A stretch of 64,000 nt of DNA from JAXGPF01 sp964463985 (GTDB lineage Bacteria; Verrucomicrobiota; Kiritimatiellia; JAAZAB01): NCBI GenBank assembly GCA_964463985.1, contig CAYXEK010000004.1, positions 23,605 to 87,604 on the forward strand. The letters are read 5' to 3'. The notes under the pieces are model-generated. The model did not search any database and was not told the origin of the DNA. It was given only the letters and a program-made list of their open reading frames with translations. Shown in pieces: positions 1 to 9,053 of the stretch. A program made the position numbers and the translations under genes. How positions within the stretch are numbered: the stretch's first letter is position 1; every line of letters begins with the position of its first letter.

Positions 1-1
1 C

Positions 2-259
2 AAGGGCGGCCGGATAACCTCGATGGACGAGGACGAAAACGGAATCATCTGGATTGGCGCGGATTATCCGCACATGCGCCTGATCCGGTTCGATCCGAAG
101 TCCGGCGGCAAAAACCGGGTCATAGATTGCGGCCGGGTGAACGACTCCTACCCCCGCTGCTATTTCCATGCCTCATGTTATTTCGAAGGCAAATTGTACC
201 TGGGCGAAACCGACGGCTTTTCACCCTCATTGCACATTGTTGATTTGAATAAAATGTAG
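2..259 (+). CDS. C-terminal fragment of a beta-propeller-like protein
   Basis: The reading frame is open from the first bases of the window and stops at 257-259, so only about 85 C-terminal residues are present. The segment DENGIIWIGADYP followed by LIRFDPKSG has the look of one blade of an NHL, lactonase or streptogramin-lyase type beta-propeller (a D-x-x-G turn, then IWIG, then F-D-P). An internal ATG at 23 exists, but the frame continues upstream, so I treat this as a truncated gene. It lies upstream of, and in the same direction as, a carbohydrate-degrading block. Enzyme or binding function cannot be decided from this piece. Confidence 0.5.
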   Translation, partial: KGGRITSMDEDENGIIWIGADYPHMRLIRFDPKSGGKNRVIDCGRVNDSYPRCYFHASCYFEGKLYLGETDGFSPSLHIVDLNKM

Positions 260-278
260 TTCGATTAAAAACAATTCT

Positions 279-364
279 CTCACAAAGCCACAAAGACACC
301 AAGATGAACGAAAACGAAATAGGGACAATTATAGTTTGCCTCCGTGCCTTTGTGGCTTTGTGAG
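279..364. repeat. Palindromic interspersed repeat with 17-bp perfect arms
   Basis: The arms at 279-295 (CTCACAAAGCCACAAAG) and 348-364 are exact reverse complements separated by 52 bases. A related terminal motif recurs in the element at 6540-6740. The element sits between the stop of the propeller fragment and the rhamnosidase start and contains no convincing gene. It is either a REP/MITE-like dispersed element or a large hairpin. No transposase is nearby. Confidence 0.75.
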
Positions 365-405
365 AAATTTTTCCGAAATTCCGACAACAGGTGAGTGGCA
401 AACAT

Positions 406-3210
406 ATGCAACCAGAGGCAAGTTGTTTTGACCAGCCGGCGGCGCCTGATGCGGGAACACCAATCTCGTTTCGACCACTGGGCGCACCGGCCGATCCGGA
501 TCCGGCGCCGGTATATTGGATGGCGCGCCGTTTTTTCACCCTGCCGGCAAAGCCGGTCAACGCACCCCTCGCAATCGCGGCTGACCGGCATTACGAAGTC
601 TTCCTGAATCAGACGCAAGTGGCAACCTGCCGCAATTATTTCAGCGGCGACCGGTATCTCTGGCTCCAACGCCATGCCGGTAAGGATTTGCCGGTCGCCG
701 CAATCGCCGGCAAAAATGTCCTTGAAATCCTGGTTCGGTCAGACCCGCAGGCAAACAAGAACCATGTCCAATTCCATCCCATGCTCTGGTGCCATCTGCG
801 TCTGGAAACGCCGGCCGGAACGATTGACGTGGCCACCGATAGCGATTGGGAAGTCGCCGCTATTTCCGGCTGGCGAACTTTACGCGCCTGCCAACTGACC
901 ATCGCTTACGAAACCTTGACCATCCAGCCGGCCGGCCGGTGCGGTGTGCGGGGCATTCCCAGCTTCCTGGAATACGGCCCCCCGGCGCTGCTGGACCCTC
1001 GCCAACTGCCGCCGATTTACGAATGGACCGACACGCCGAAACGCGTTGACATTCACCATCCTGCAGCCGTAACCGCTGCGGGCACATGGACCGGTTCTTC
1101 GGAAAGCCTCTGTTTCAACCTGCATGATTTGTTCGGCGCCGGAGACGCCGGCGGCGCCGGCGTTGTTTTGCGTGCGGAGTTCAACGCGCCACGCGAACAG
1201 GATATCTGGATCGCGGCTTCGGGATTCTGCGACTGTGCCGTTGAGCTTAACAACTTTCAAATCTGCGCGCGCAACAACCTGCCGGGACCGGATTTAATGC
1301 GCCAGAAGAATTTTTTGGCGCCGCCCTGCCGCTGCCGCGTCCGGCGGGGGGCCAATGAAATTGCCGTGCGGTTCGGCAACGATCACCGGCGGTTCCTGGC
1401 CTGGCAGGCGCGCCTGGCGCAGCAACCGCTGGCGGCGGGGTTGTGGTTTCGGCTCCAAATTCAGGGGATTTCTTCGGCGGATTGGCGCTGGCTTAACAAT
1501 GCCGGATCCGCCGTAAAACCGGTTCCCTGCCAGGGCAACCTGGAAGACATCCTGGGCGCCAAGGCCGCCAGTATGCCGCTGCCCGCCCTGACCGTCGGAA
1601 GCACTCCGGCCAAGTTCACCCTCCGCGGCTTGCGCGCCGGGGAAAAACCATTTGTCCTGCTCGACTTCAACGGCATCAAAAAAGGGCAACTTTCTTTCAC
1701 CATCCAGGCGGACGCGCCCGGGCGGATTTATCTCGCCTACGGGTTCCTCGCCGAACAGGGTTCGGTGGATTGCGGACGCAACGGCAAAAAGGCTGTGGAT
1801 ATCATCAATGTCCCCGCCGGCTATTCGGAATACGAGGCGTTTGAAGACCGTACTTTCGTTTATCTGGACATGGCGTTCGAAAATTTCACGGGGTCGCTGG
1901 CCATCAACGACATTGCCCTCGCCGAACGCGTTTTTCTCGATGAGCAACGGACGCAATTCCAGTCACCCGACTCAACGCTGCCGGCTGTCTGGCGGGCATC
2001 GCTCCGCACCGCTCAAATCTGCTGCGATGAAATTTACATGGATAATGCCGAGCGAGAGCATTGCCAATGGCTCTGCAGCGCGCCGCCCAATATCGCCGCC
2101 GGCTATTACGCCTTCGGCGGTGAAATGCCCAAGGCCGCCAAAGTCCTGCTCGAATTCGCCCGGCACCAGCGTCCCAACGGAGAAATCCAGGGACATGCCC
2201 CGGGCAGGTGGGGCAACCGGCCAATGTACCAGTGCCACATGGGCCTGTACGTCCGGGCAGTCTGGCGCGACTACCACTACCGGGGCGACATGAACCTGCT
2301 GCGGCGCCTGATGCCGCATCTGCACAAACTGCTGGCCTTCTGGAAAACGCACCGCAATCCGCGTGGATTGCTGGAAAACATTGAGACGGTCTGGGTTGAT
2401 TGGGGCCAGCATCTTTATTCCTACGCGCCCGGAGGCATTCCCGGCGCCCAAGGCGCCGGCGGCGTATTGACGGCCATGAACGCCTATTACCTCGGGGCAT
2501 TGCGCATGTGCGCCGAACTGGCCCGCGCCCTCGGCGAAGACCGTACGGCGGAACGCTACGACGCCATGGCGGATGAAACGGCTGCCGCCATGGCGCGCCT
2601 GTTGTTTGACCGCGATAAAAAACTTTTCCGCGACGGACTCAACAACCCGGCGGCGGAAAAGAATTATTCCCAGGCGGCCAATGCCGCCGCCGCGCTTTAC
2701 GGCGCGCTGCCGCCGGCGGAAGGCGCGGCTGCCCTGCGCGCCGCCTTTGAAACCGCGCAGCCATGGACGGAAATCATTCCCGCCAGCCCGCACTTCGGGC
2801 TGCTGGCGGGCGAAGCCTTGTTTGAAGCTGGCTTGGACGCCCTGGCGTACGCCTGGATCGGCCGGCATGCGCATATGTTGCAAGCTCCCGCCGGCACGAT
2901 CTGGGAAACCTGGTCGCCGCATGTCGCGCATTGCCAGGGCATCGGCTCGGCCATCGCCTATCACCTGGCGCGTTACCATGCCGGAATTTATCCCGCGCGG
3001 CCGGGTTTCGCCGCCATCGGCATCCGCCCGCAGGCCTGCGGCCAGTCCTGGCTGCGGATGCGGATGCATACGCCATGGGGCGCGGTCGGCGCGGCCTGGC
3101 AGCACACGGCCCGCGGCTTCGATTATGAATTAACACTGCCGCCGGCGCTCCAGGGCCGGCCGCTGGAGATCGCTCCCGCGGTACATTTAACCATGTCGTC
3201 TTCCCATTAA
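406..3210 (+). CDS. GH78-like alpha-L-rhamnosidase (six-hairpin glycosidase)
   Basis: This 934-residue protein would remove terminal alpha-L-rhamnose from glycans or glycosides. The N-terminal half is beta-rich, as in the accessory domains of GH78. The (alpha/alpha)6 barrel begins near residue 530 and carries DNAEREHCQW, which corresponds to the D-x-x-x-E-R acid region of the family, and later TIWETW, which corresponds to the family's W-E-x-W base region. A short beta-sandwich closes the protein. No signal peptide is visible, so it is probably cytoplasmic. A GTG at 391 is possible, but AGGTGAG at 389-395 is well placed as a ribosome site for ATG 406. The GH42-like gene follows 20 bases later, suggesting co-transcription. 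Substrate specificity is inferred from family only. Confidence 0.8.
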   Translation: MQPEASCFDQPAAPDAGTPISFRPLGAPADPDPAPVYWMARRFFTLPAKPVNAPLAIAADRHYEVFLNQTQVATCRNYFSGDRYLWLQRHAGKDLPVAAIAGKNVLEILVRSDPQANKNHVQFHPMLWCHLRLETPAGTIDVATDSDWEVAAISGWRTLRACQLTIAYETLTIQPAGRCGVRGIPSFLEYGPPALLDPRQLPPIYEWTDTPKRVDIHHPAAVTAAGTWTGSSESLCFNLHDLFGAGDAGGAGVVLRAEFNAPREQDIWIAASGFCDCAVELNNFQICARNNLPGPDLMRQKNFLAPPCRCRVRRGANEIAVRFGNDHRRFLAWQARLAQQPLAAGLWFRLQIQGISSADWRWLNNAGSAVKPVPCQGNLEDILGAKAASMPLPALTVGSTPAKFTLRGLRAGEKPFVLLDFNGIKKGQLSFTIQADAPGRIYLAYGFLAEQGSVDCGRNGKKAVDIINVPAGYSEYEAFEDRTFVYLDMAFENFTGSLAINDIALAERVFLDEQRTQFQSPDSTLPAVWRASLRTAQICCDEIYMDNAEREHCQWLCSAPPNIAAGYYAFGGEMPKAAKVLLEFARHQRPNGEIQGHAPGRWGNRPMYQCHMGLYVRAVWRDYHYRGDMNLLRRLMPHLHKLLAFWKTHRNPRGLLENIETVWVDWGQHLYSYAPGGIPGAQGAGGVLTAMNAYYLGALRMCAELARALGEDRTAERYDAMADETAAAMARLLFDRDKKLFRDGLNNPAAEKNYSQAANAAAALYGALPPAEGAAALRAAFETAQPWTEIIPASPHFGLLAGEALFEAGLDALAYAWIGRHAHMLQAPAGTIWETWSPHVAHCQGIGSAIAYHLARYHAGIYPARPGFAAIGIRPQACGQSWLRMRMHTPWGAVGAAWQHTARGFDYELTLPPALQGRPLEIAPAVHLTMSSSH

Positions 3211-3230
3211 CCGTACACCGAGGAATCAGC

Positions 3231-5186
3231 ATGCAAGCCAGATTATTCGCCGCGCCCCAGGTGATGAACATGGGGTTCCATTACACCCTGCAATTCAGCC
3301 GCCGCACCCGCATCAACGTCGTCGGCCTGGTAGATCAGAGCACGGATGAATGGAAAGAATGGTATTTGAAAACCCACCAGCCGCCGGCATTGCGCGAAAT
3401 GGCCGATGCCGGTTACACCCTGATCGAAATCCATTTCCTGTACGGGTTCGGCCTGGAAGGCGAGCGCGAGGAATGGGAACGCGCGCGCGATATGGCGCGC
3501 CATGCCCACGACGCCGGCCTCAAAGTGCAGGGGTATTTCCAGTTTTTCTCGGTGCAGCAGGAACTTTTTTTCCTGGAAAATCCATGGGCGAAAGACTGCA
3601 TCCAGGTCAACGCCGAGGGTAAATCTATCCGCTTCCGTTACGACCGTCCGGCCCTATGCTTTACCAACGAACGCGTGCGCCGGTATTACCTGGACGGAGT
3701 TGAACTGGGCTTGAAAACCTGCGATCTGGACGGCATCCGGCTGGACAACGATTATTTCAAGGGCTGTTACTGCCCGAAATGCCAGGATGCGTTCCGCGCA
3801 TGGCTGCGGGAAAAATTCCCCGCGCCGGACGACGTCCGCCGGGTGTTCGGCCTGCCGACGACTGGCGGCATGGAACTGGCGCCGATCCCGATGCCGCGCG
3901 ATCCGCTCTGGCACGCCACCGTGCTCTTCCGCCAGGAACAGCGCCAGCAGATGATGCGCCAGATATCCGAAAAAATCCGCGCCATCAAGCCGGACGCCAT
4001 CCTCGGCGGCAACCCCGGCATCAACCGGCGCTTTGACGATGCTTACCGCATCCACATTTACACGCCCGACCTGGCCGAGACACATCACCTGGTCTGCGCG
4101 GAGAACATCCGCTACCCCGCCCGCACCGGGGACACTTTCCGCCACCAGGCGCTGCTGTACAAGCATGGCCAGGCCGGCAACTTCGCCGTCTTTGCCAGCC
4201 ATCACCTGCACAATGCGCAAGGCCGAATCCGCTGGCCGGAAACGCTGGAGGAATGCGCACTCTCGCTGTGCGAGGCGCTGGCCTTCGGCGGCCACCCCGT
4301 CTGCACCACCTGGGGTATCCGCATGGATGCCGGCGGCAAAATGCTCTATCAACGCCCGCTGTTCCGCCGGGCGCTGGACCCGGTTACAGCATTTCTGAAA
4401 GAACACGGCAATATTTACCGCGGCGCAAAGTGCAACGCGGCCGTCGGTGTTTACCAGAACCGGGAAAGCCTTTGCGGCGATTCGCCCAACTCGTGGCTTT
4501 CATTGCAAGGCGCCTTACAGGTGCTGCTCCAGCGCCAGATTCCGTTCCGCTTGGCGGATCGCGACCTGGACGAGCTGCTGGAAGGCATAAAACTGCTGAT
4601 CGTGCCGGACATGCAGCTTATCAGCGATGCGCAAATGGACCGCCTGCATGAATTTGCCGGCGGCGGCGGCAAACTGCTCTGGACCGGTCAAGCCGGCCGG
4701 TTTGACGACTGGCGTTTGAAACGCGATGCCGGCCGGCTGGAACTCTGGCTCGGCCATGCCAACATCGCGCGGCTGCCGGAAGCGCCGGAAAAAATCTCGC
4801 CGGCCTCCGAGCATGAAAACGACCGGCAATTTGCAGGGGATGCGGGCAACGCCTGGTACATGAACCTGCCCATGCCCGCCGGCGCGGAAGATTTTGCCGC
4901 GGCCGTCCGCCAACTGGCCCCGGCGCCCGCGGTCACTGTCAGCGGATCGCCCTTTGTCGCCGTGGATACATTTGTCAATGACCAAGGCGAAAATTTTGCC
5001 CACCTGCTGAATTACGACAATGCCCGGCCGTGCGATCTGACGATTGAGATTGCCGGCGCCGCCCGCGCGGAATGCCTGATGCCGGCTGGTCTCGGGACGC
5101 AAAGCACCCCGGAAATACGTTCGACAAACCAAAACACAACCATCGGGCTGAAAGGATTGCACACCTACTGCGTTATTAAATATTGA
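3231..5186 (+). CDS. GH42-like TIM-barrel protein with trimerisation-type domain
   Basis: This 651-residue protein has a GH42-style architecture. A TIM barrel covers roughly residues 1-380. It is followed by a flavodoxin or glutamine-amidotransferase-like domain of the GH42 trimerisation type (about 400-520, with LLIVPDMQLIS and GGGGKLLWTGQ) and a small beta domain. The segment GCYCPKCQDAFRAWL is the characteristic cysteine cluster before the barrel's C-terminal half. In classical GH42 enzymes this is preceded by an Asn-Glu acid/base pair; here it reads LDNDYFKGC, with Asp instead of Glu. AGGAA lies five bases before ATG 3231. It belongs with the rhamnosidase upstream and is paralogous to the protein at 6921. 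A glycosidase role is plausible but catalysis is not assured. Confidence 0.6.
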   Translation: MQARLFAAPQVMNMGFHYTLQFSRRTRINVVGLVDQSTDEWKEWYLKTHQPPALREMADAGYTLIEIHFLYGFGLEGEREEWERARDMARHAHDAGLKVQGYFQFFSVQQELFFLENPWAKDCIQVNAEGKSIRFRYDRPALCFTNERVRRYYLDGVELGLKTCDLDGIRLDNDYFKGCYCPKCQDAFRAWLREKFPAPDDVRRVFGLPTTGGMELAPIPMPRDPLWHATVLFRQEQRQQMMRQISEKIRAIKPDAILGGNPGINRRFDDAYRIHIYTPDLAETHHLVCAENIRYPARTGDTFRHQALLYKHGQAGNFAVFASHHLHNAQGRIRWPETLEECALSLCEALAFGGHPVCTTWGIRMDAGGKMLYQRPLFRRALDPVTAFLKEHGNIYRGAKCNAAVGVYQNRESLCGDSPNSWLSLQGALQVLLQRQIPFRLADRDLDELLEGIKLLIVPDMQLISDAQMDRLHEFAGGGGKLLWTGQAGRFDDWRLKRDAGRLELWLGHANIARLPEAPEKISPASEHENDRQFAGDAGNAWYMNLPMPAGAEDFAAAVRQLAPAPAVTVSGSPFVAVDTFVNDQGENFAHLLNYDNARPCDLTIEIAGAARAECLMPAGLGTQSTPEIRSTNQNTTIGLKGLHTYCVIKY

Positions 5187-5360
5187 TGGCGCCGCATCCG
5201 TTCACATTCACGGCGCATGTGAAATGATGCGTGCTTTTAGTATCAACCGGATGGTCTTTGACAGCCGCGCCCGCGTGGCGCGGACTTTCCGGAACAGAGG
5301 TTACCCCCCCCCGCTGCCATAAAAACAACAGCGGAGAACCAAGCACAGGAGCAAGAATAG

Positions 5361-6431
5361 ATGCAAGCGACGCAACATCAAACATCCAATACCAACGCGC
5401 AATCCCGCGCGGACACCACCCGCGAGATCAAGAAACTCGCCAAATCGCTCGGCGCCGACCTGGTCGGCATCGCCTCGATGGACCGCTTTGACGGCGCGCC
5501 GATCCAGATGGACCCCCGCTACATCATGCCGGAGGCCAAGTCCTGCATCGTGGTCGGGTTCCGCGTCCTGCGCGGCTCGCTGCGCGGCATTGAAGAGGGC
5601 ACATTCTTCAGCAATTATTCCTCCATGGGCTATGGCGGCATAACTTATATCTTTATGCCGATCACCGTCATGAACCTCGCGCGCCACATTGAAGACATGG
5701 GGTACGAGGCTTTCCCGATGGGACATCAAAGCGACTGGCGCGCGATTGACAATGAAGGCCGGATGCGCGCCGGCTTCAGCAAGCCGGTGGCCCCCGGCAA
5801 GCCGGCGCCGGACATCATGGTGCACCTGCGCCTGGCGGCCTTCGCCGCCGGCCTGGGAGAAATCGGCTGGAGCAAAATGCTGATCACGCCGGAATTCGGT
5901 CCGGCCGTGCGCGTCGGCCTGGTGTTGACCGAGTTGGAACTCGATCCCGACCCGCTTTACAGCGGCCCCAGGCTCTGCAACAAATGCATGGCCTGCGTCC
6001 GCGCCTGCCCGGGAAAGGCCATCAGCGCCGACAAAAGCATCAAGGTGACAGTAGCCGGCCAGGCGCTGGAATGGGCGGAAATAGACATGGACGCCTGCGA
6101 TGTTGCCTTCCGCGGCGCCGATGAAATCAAAAATGGGCCAGGCAAAGGCTATTACATTGAAGGATTTGACAGTTTCCGTCCGAATCATGTCTCGCCGTTT
6201 TATAACGCGCCGCCCAAACTTTACAATGCCGGCAAGGCAATCGGCGGCGCCGACGGTTGCATCAGGGCCTGTCTGGCCAGCCTGGAAGCGCGCGACCTGT
6301 TGACGCATAAATTCAAACAGAAGTTCCGCCGGCGCAAACCGTGGACCGTGGACTGGTCGCATTATGAAGAAGAAATCGCCCATGCGCCATCGGGCACCAT
6401 CGGCATCAACACCCGCCTGGACACGGATTAA
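5361..6431 (+). CDS. QueG-like 4Fe-4S protein
   Basis: This 356-residue protein resembles the epoxyqueuosine-reductase / reductive-dehalogenase-like superfamily. It has an N-terminal segment with PEAKSCIVVGF, a central GLGEIGW motif near residue 170, and a ferredoxin-type cluster CNKCMACVRACP near residue 210. A second cysteine pair, GCIRACLASLE, follows near residue 305. Only one canonical four-cysteine set is present, whereas QueG has two. AGGAG at 5347-5351 sits nine bases before the ATG. Lying between two GH42-like genes, it is unlikely to be the housekeeping tRNA enzyme. A redox step on a sugar or on a natural product is possible but unproven. Confidence 0.6.
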   Translation: MQATQHQTSNTNAQSRADTTREIKKLAKSLGADLVGIASMDRFDGAPIQMDPRYIMPEAKSCIVVGFRVLRGSLRGIEEGTFFSNYSSMGYGGITYIFMPITVMNLARHIEDMGYEAFPMGHQSDWRAIDNEGRMRAGFSKPVAPGKPAPDIMVHLRLAAFAAGLGEIGWSKMLITPEFGPAVRVGLVLTELELDPDPLYSGPRLCNKCMACVRACPGKAISADKSIKVTVAGQALEWAEIDMDACDVAFRGADEIKNGPGKGYYIEGFDSFRPNHVSPFYNAPPKLYNAGKAIGGADGCIRACLASLEARDLLTHKFKQKFRRRKPWTVDWSHYEEEIAHAPSGTIGINTRLDTD

Positions 6432-6539
6432 ATGGAGAAAGGCACATAAGAAGAAAGGAACAAAGAGGCAGAGCCGGAAAATTCTCCGCGAAAGGACACA
6501 AGGATCGCAAAGAAAAAGAATTTCCGGCAGAACCAAATG

Positions 6540-6740
6540 TTTCTCACAAAGACACCAAGACACAAAGGGCGAACGGATTTACAGATGCTGAAGGAAAACA
6601 TGTCGCTATGCGGCAGTTCCGTTAAACGGAACCCCGTTCTTGGAAACAGCACAAAGCAAAAACCGTTTTGCGATTTGCCCTGTTTCCAAGAACGGTCATG
6701 TTTTCCTGCTGGTTCTTTCTTGGTGGCTTTGTGACTTTGC
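6540..6740. repeat. Nested palindromic element in the 6432-6920 intergenic space
   Basis: The 489-base space holds no convincing gene. Its core is a set of nested inverted repeats. The outer arms are TCTCACAAAGACACCAAG near 6542 and CTTGGTGGCTTTGTGAC near 6718 (imperfect). The middle arms are 6592-6602 and 6697-6707 (exact, 11 bp), and the inner arms are 6634-6649 and 6680-6695 (exact, 16 bp). There is also a small hairpin at about 6617-6633. The outer motif is the same family as the repeat at 279-364. Degenerate copies of CACAAAG-type words run through 6433-6535. The structure is MITE- or REP-like, with no open reading frame inside. Confidence 0.7.
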
Positions 6741-6920
6741 GGGAAAATATTCCGGATTCCGAAAGTTTGCCCATTGCGCGGGCACGCGGCTTTGCCGGAT
6801 TCGTGTGATTCACGGTTAGAAAATCCGGGGCAGCTTTCCCTTTTTAATATGGTTTTTGCAATCTTTTGTGGATAATTTATTCCGACTTGGGTTGCGGTAA
6901 GCGCCCGTATTGGTAAAATA

Positions 6921-8936
6921 ATGAATACAAAACTCAAAAAACATTTCGGATCGAAACCAATCGTATGGGTGGCCGCCTGGGGCATATCCAAACTGCGCAA
7001 GCGCGGCGGACAGTTTGCCGGTTCGATCAACGGCGCGGCCGTCTGGTATGATGACTGGTATGACCGGGTCATGTCGAAGGAAACCGCCGTCAAGCTGGCG
7101 GAACTGGGAGTCAACTTGATCATCCTGCCGTTTTCCGTGGGCGGCAGCGCGCGCATGGAACAAGCGGAACGCGACGATTTCGAACGCATGACCCGTACGC
7201 TGCACAAGTGCGGCATAATCTCGCTGCCTTACCTGCAATACCAGAACATACTGCAGGAAGATTTCACCTTCAAAGACACGGTCTGGGGGGTCAGACTCGA
7301 CGGCAGCCGCAAGCAATTCGCTTACTGGCGGCGCACGGTCTGCCAATCCTCCCCGGCATTCCGCGAATATTTCAAGGGATTGATATCCGACGCCCTGCGG
7401 CGCGGCGCCGACGGCATCTGGATTGACAATACCCACCGTGTCCCCTGCCGGTGCGACCTGTGCATCCGGCGCTTCAAACAATGGCTATATGCTAACCGGC
7501 GCGAATTGCTGGCCGAACTCCGCCTTGAGAATTTTGACCGGATTGAAATGCCGCCATTCGCCGGCGGCGCCGATCCTATCACCCAGGCCCTGCTGGACTT
7601 TAATTGCAGGGCGAATCTGGACATTTTGTCCGAATTTAAAAATCACATGCTGTCAATCAAGCCGGACGCCCTGTTCGCATCCAATCCCGGCATCGGCCGC
7701 GGCAGCAGCAATTACGACCGCGGCATTGATCTGCGGCCGTTGCTGGAACTGCACGACCTGATGTATCTGGAAAACAAATTTTTTCCAAGTGTTGCCGACG
7801 GCCAGACCACCGGTAATTTCCACGGATTCATCAGTTGCGAGGCTGCCGGCTCAATGGGCATTCCCGGCGCATGGAAACGGCATGATTTTGACGATACGGC
7901 CTCAAAAACCGCCACCGGCATGCCGGAAACCGAGCCGGAAATCCGGCGGGTGATCTTTGAAGCCGCCGCCTGCGGCGGCGCGCCGGGCATGCTCTGGGCC
8001 ATCCGCACCCGGCCGGAACACATGTGCGACAAGCCCGCCGACCTGCTGACCATGTATTTCGAGCATCCGCTGATTTATTCCGGCATGAAAAAGGCCCTGG
8101 ACTTTGTCCGCTCCCTGCCGGTATTCGGCGATTCCCGCAACATCGCCAACATCGCCGTGCTGCATCACCGCGCCAGCCTGGCCTTTGACCCGCAAAACGC
8201 CTGGCCGGCCATGCATACCGCGGAAGAGTTTTTACACAACGCCGGATTGCCTTACAACGTTTTGTATTCCGAAGATTGCGCCGCCCAAGCTGGCGGGTAC
8301 AAAGCGATCATCCTTGCCGGCGTCAGCGCGATGAGCCAGCAGGACGCGGATGCCCTGAAAGGTTACGTTGAACGCGGCGGACGGCTGCTGGTCCTGGGCG
8401 ATTGCGGACTTTACGACGAACGCCGGCATGAGCGTACCGAATTCATCCTGCGGGATGTTTTGGGCGCCAGCCGCTTCCGGCGCGTCCAGGAATTTATTTT
8501 CAACCGCTACGGCGCGGGCATCTGCGCGACCCTGCCCATGGCTGGCGTATCTGATAAAATGCTCAACAACATCATGCAAGCCGAACCCAGGAATTATCTG
8601 CCTGCCTGGCATATCCGCCGTTCCGAGGTTATGCATGCGCTCGATGCGTTGCTGGGCGGCGACCGGCAAATCCGGATGACTGACATGGCGAATGTCGCGG
8701 TTACTCTGCGCCGGACGGAGTCCGGCGCAACCGCCGCGCATTTCGTGGCATACGCTCCTTGCCCCGACGCGCAGGCATTGACCATCCAAATCCATTGCAG
8801 TTTGGCGCACGCGAAACAAGCCGTTTGGCATACGCCGGGAGCCGGGGCGCAGCCGGCGGAACATGGCGCCGGGGCGGCGGGTTATAACTCATACCGCCTG
8901 CCGGGCTTGATTGATTACGGCGTGTTGATCATATAG
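6921..8936 (+). CDS. GH42-like TIM-barrel protein, paralogue of the 3231 gene
   Basis: This 671-residue protein shares its plan with the protein at 3231: a TIM barrel, a GH42 trimerisation-type domain (about 395-520, with YKAIILAGVSAMS and GGRLLVLGDCG), then a beta tail. The cysteine cluster is CRCDLCIRRFKQWL and is preceded by IDNTHRVP, so the position of the usual acid/base Glu is occupied by Thr. Both paralogues keep a Glu-Asn pair later in the barrel (YLENKFFP here, CAENIRYP in the other), which may mark the nucleophile strand. The start ATG 6921 has only a weak ribosome site. Repeat elements separate it from the Fe-S gene, so it may have its own promoter. Confidence 0.55.
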   Translation: MNTKLKKHFGSKPIVWVAAWGISKLRKRGGQFAGSINGAAVWYDDWYDRVMSKETAVKLAELGVNLIILPFSVGGSARMEQAERDDFERMTRTLHKCGIISLPYLQYQNILQEDFTFKDTVWGVRLDGSRKQFAYWRRTVCQSSPAFREYFKGLISDALRRGADGIWIDNTHRVPCRCDLCIRRFKQWLYANRRELLAELRLENFDRIEMPPFAGGADPITQALLDFNCRANLDILSEFKNHMLSIKPDALFASNPGIGRGSSNYDRGIDLRPLLELHDLMYLENKFFPSVADGQTTGNFHGFISCEAAGSMGIPGAWKRHDFDDTASKTATGMPETEPEIRRVIFEAAACGGAPGMLWAIRTRPEHMCDKPADLLTMYFEHPLIYSGMKKALDFVRSLPVFGDSRNIANIAVLHHRASLAFDPQNAWPAMHTAEEFLHNAGLPYNVLYSEDCAAQAGGYKAIILAGVSAMSQQDADALKGYVERGGRLLVLGDCGLYDERRHERTEFILRDVLGASRFRRVQEFIFNRYGAGICATLPMAGVSDKMLNNIMQAEPRNYLPAWHIRRSEVMHALDALLGGDRQIRMTDMANVAVTLRRTESGATAAHFVAYAPCPDAQALTIQIHCSLAHAKQAVWHTPGAGAQPAEHGAGAAGYNSYRLPGLIDYGVLII

Positions 8937-8947
8937 CGCCGCGATCA

Positions 8948-8968
8948 TCAACCGGATATTCCGGTTGA
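8948..8968. terminator. Hairpin just after the GH42-like gene
   Basis: A perfect 9-bp stem with a 3-base loop (TCAACCGGA / TCCGGTTGA) starts 11 bases after the stop at 8936. It is followed by GAAAGCG rather than a T-run, so it is not a classical intrinsic terminator. It may still end or protect the transcript. Confidence 0.35.
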
Positions 8969-9053
8969 AAGCGCGGACTGCCCGCCAGGACCGGGGCTAT
9001 GCGATTATAACCGGGGATTGACCTAAGCGCAACGTTTTGGCACACTGCCGGCC

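Noticed and set aside
1972..3105. Long open frame on the minus strand opposite the rhamnosidase gene
   Set aside because: High GC content keeps the opposite strand open. The product is Arg/Gly/Ala-rich with no recognisable domain, while the + strand frame is a clear GH78 protein.
5258..5263. TTGACA as a promoter -35 before the Fe-S gene
   Set aside because: No acceptable -10 lies 15-19 bases downstream; that stretch is almost all G and C.
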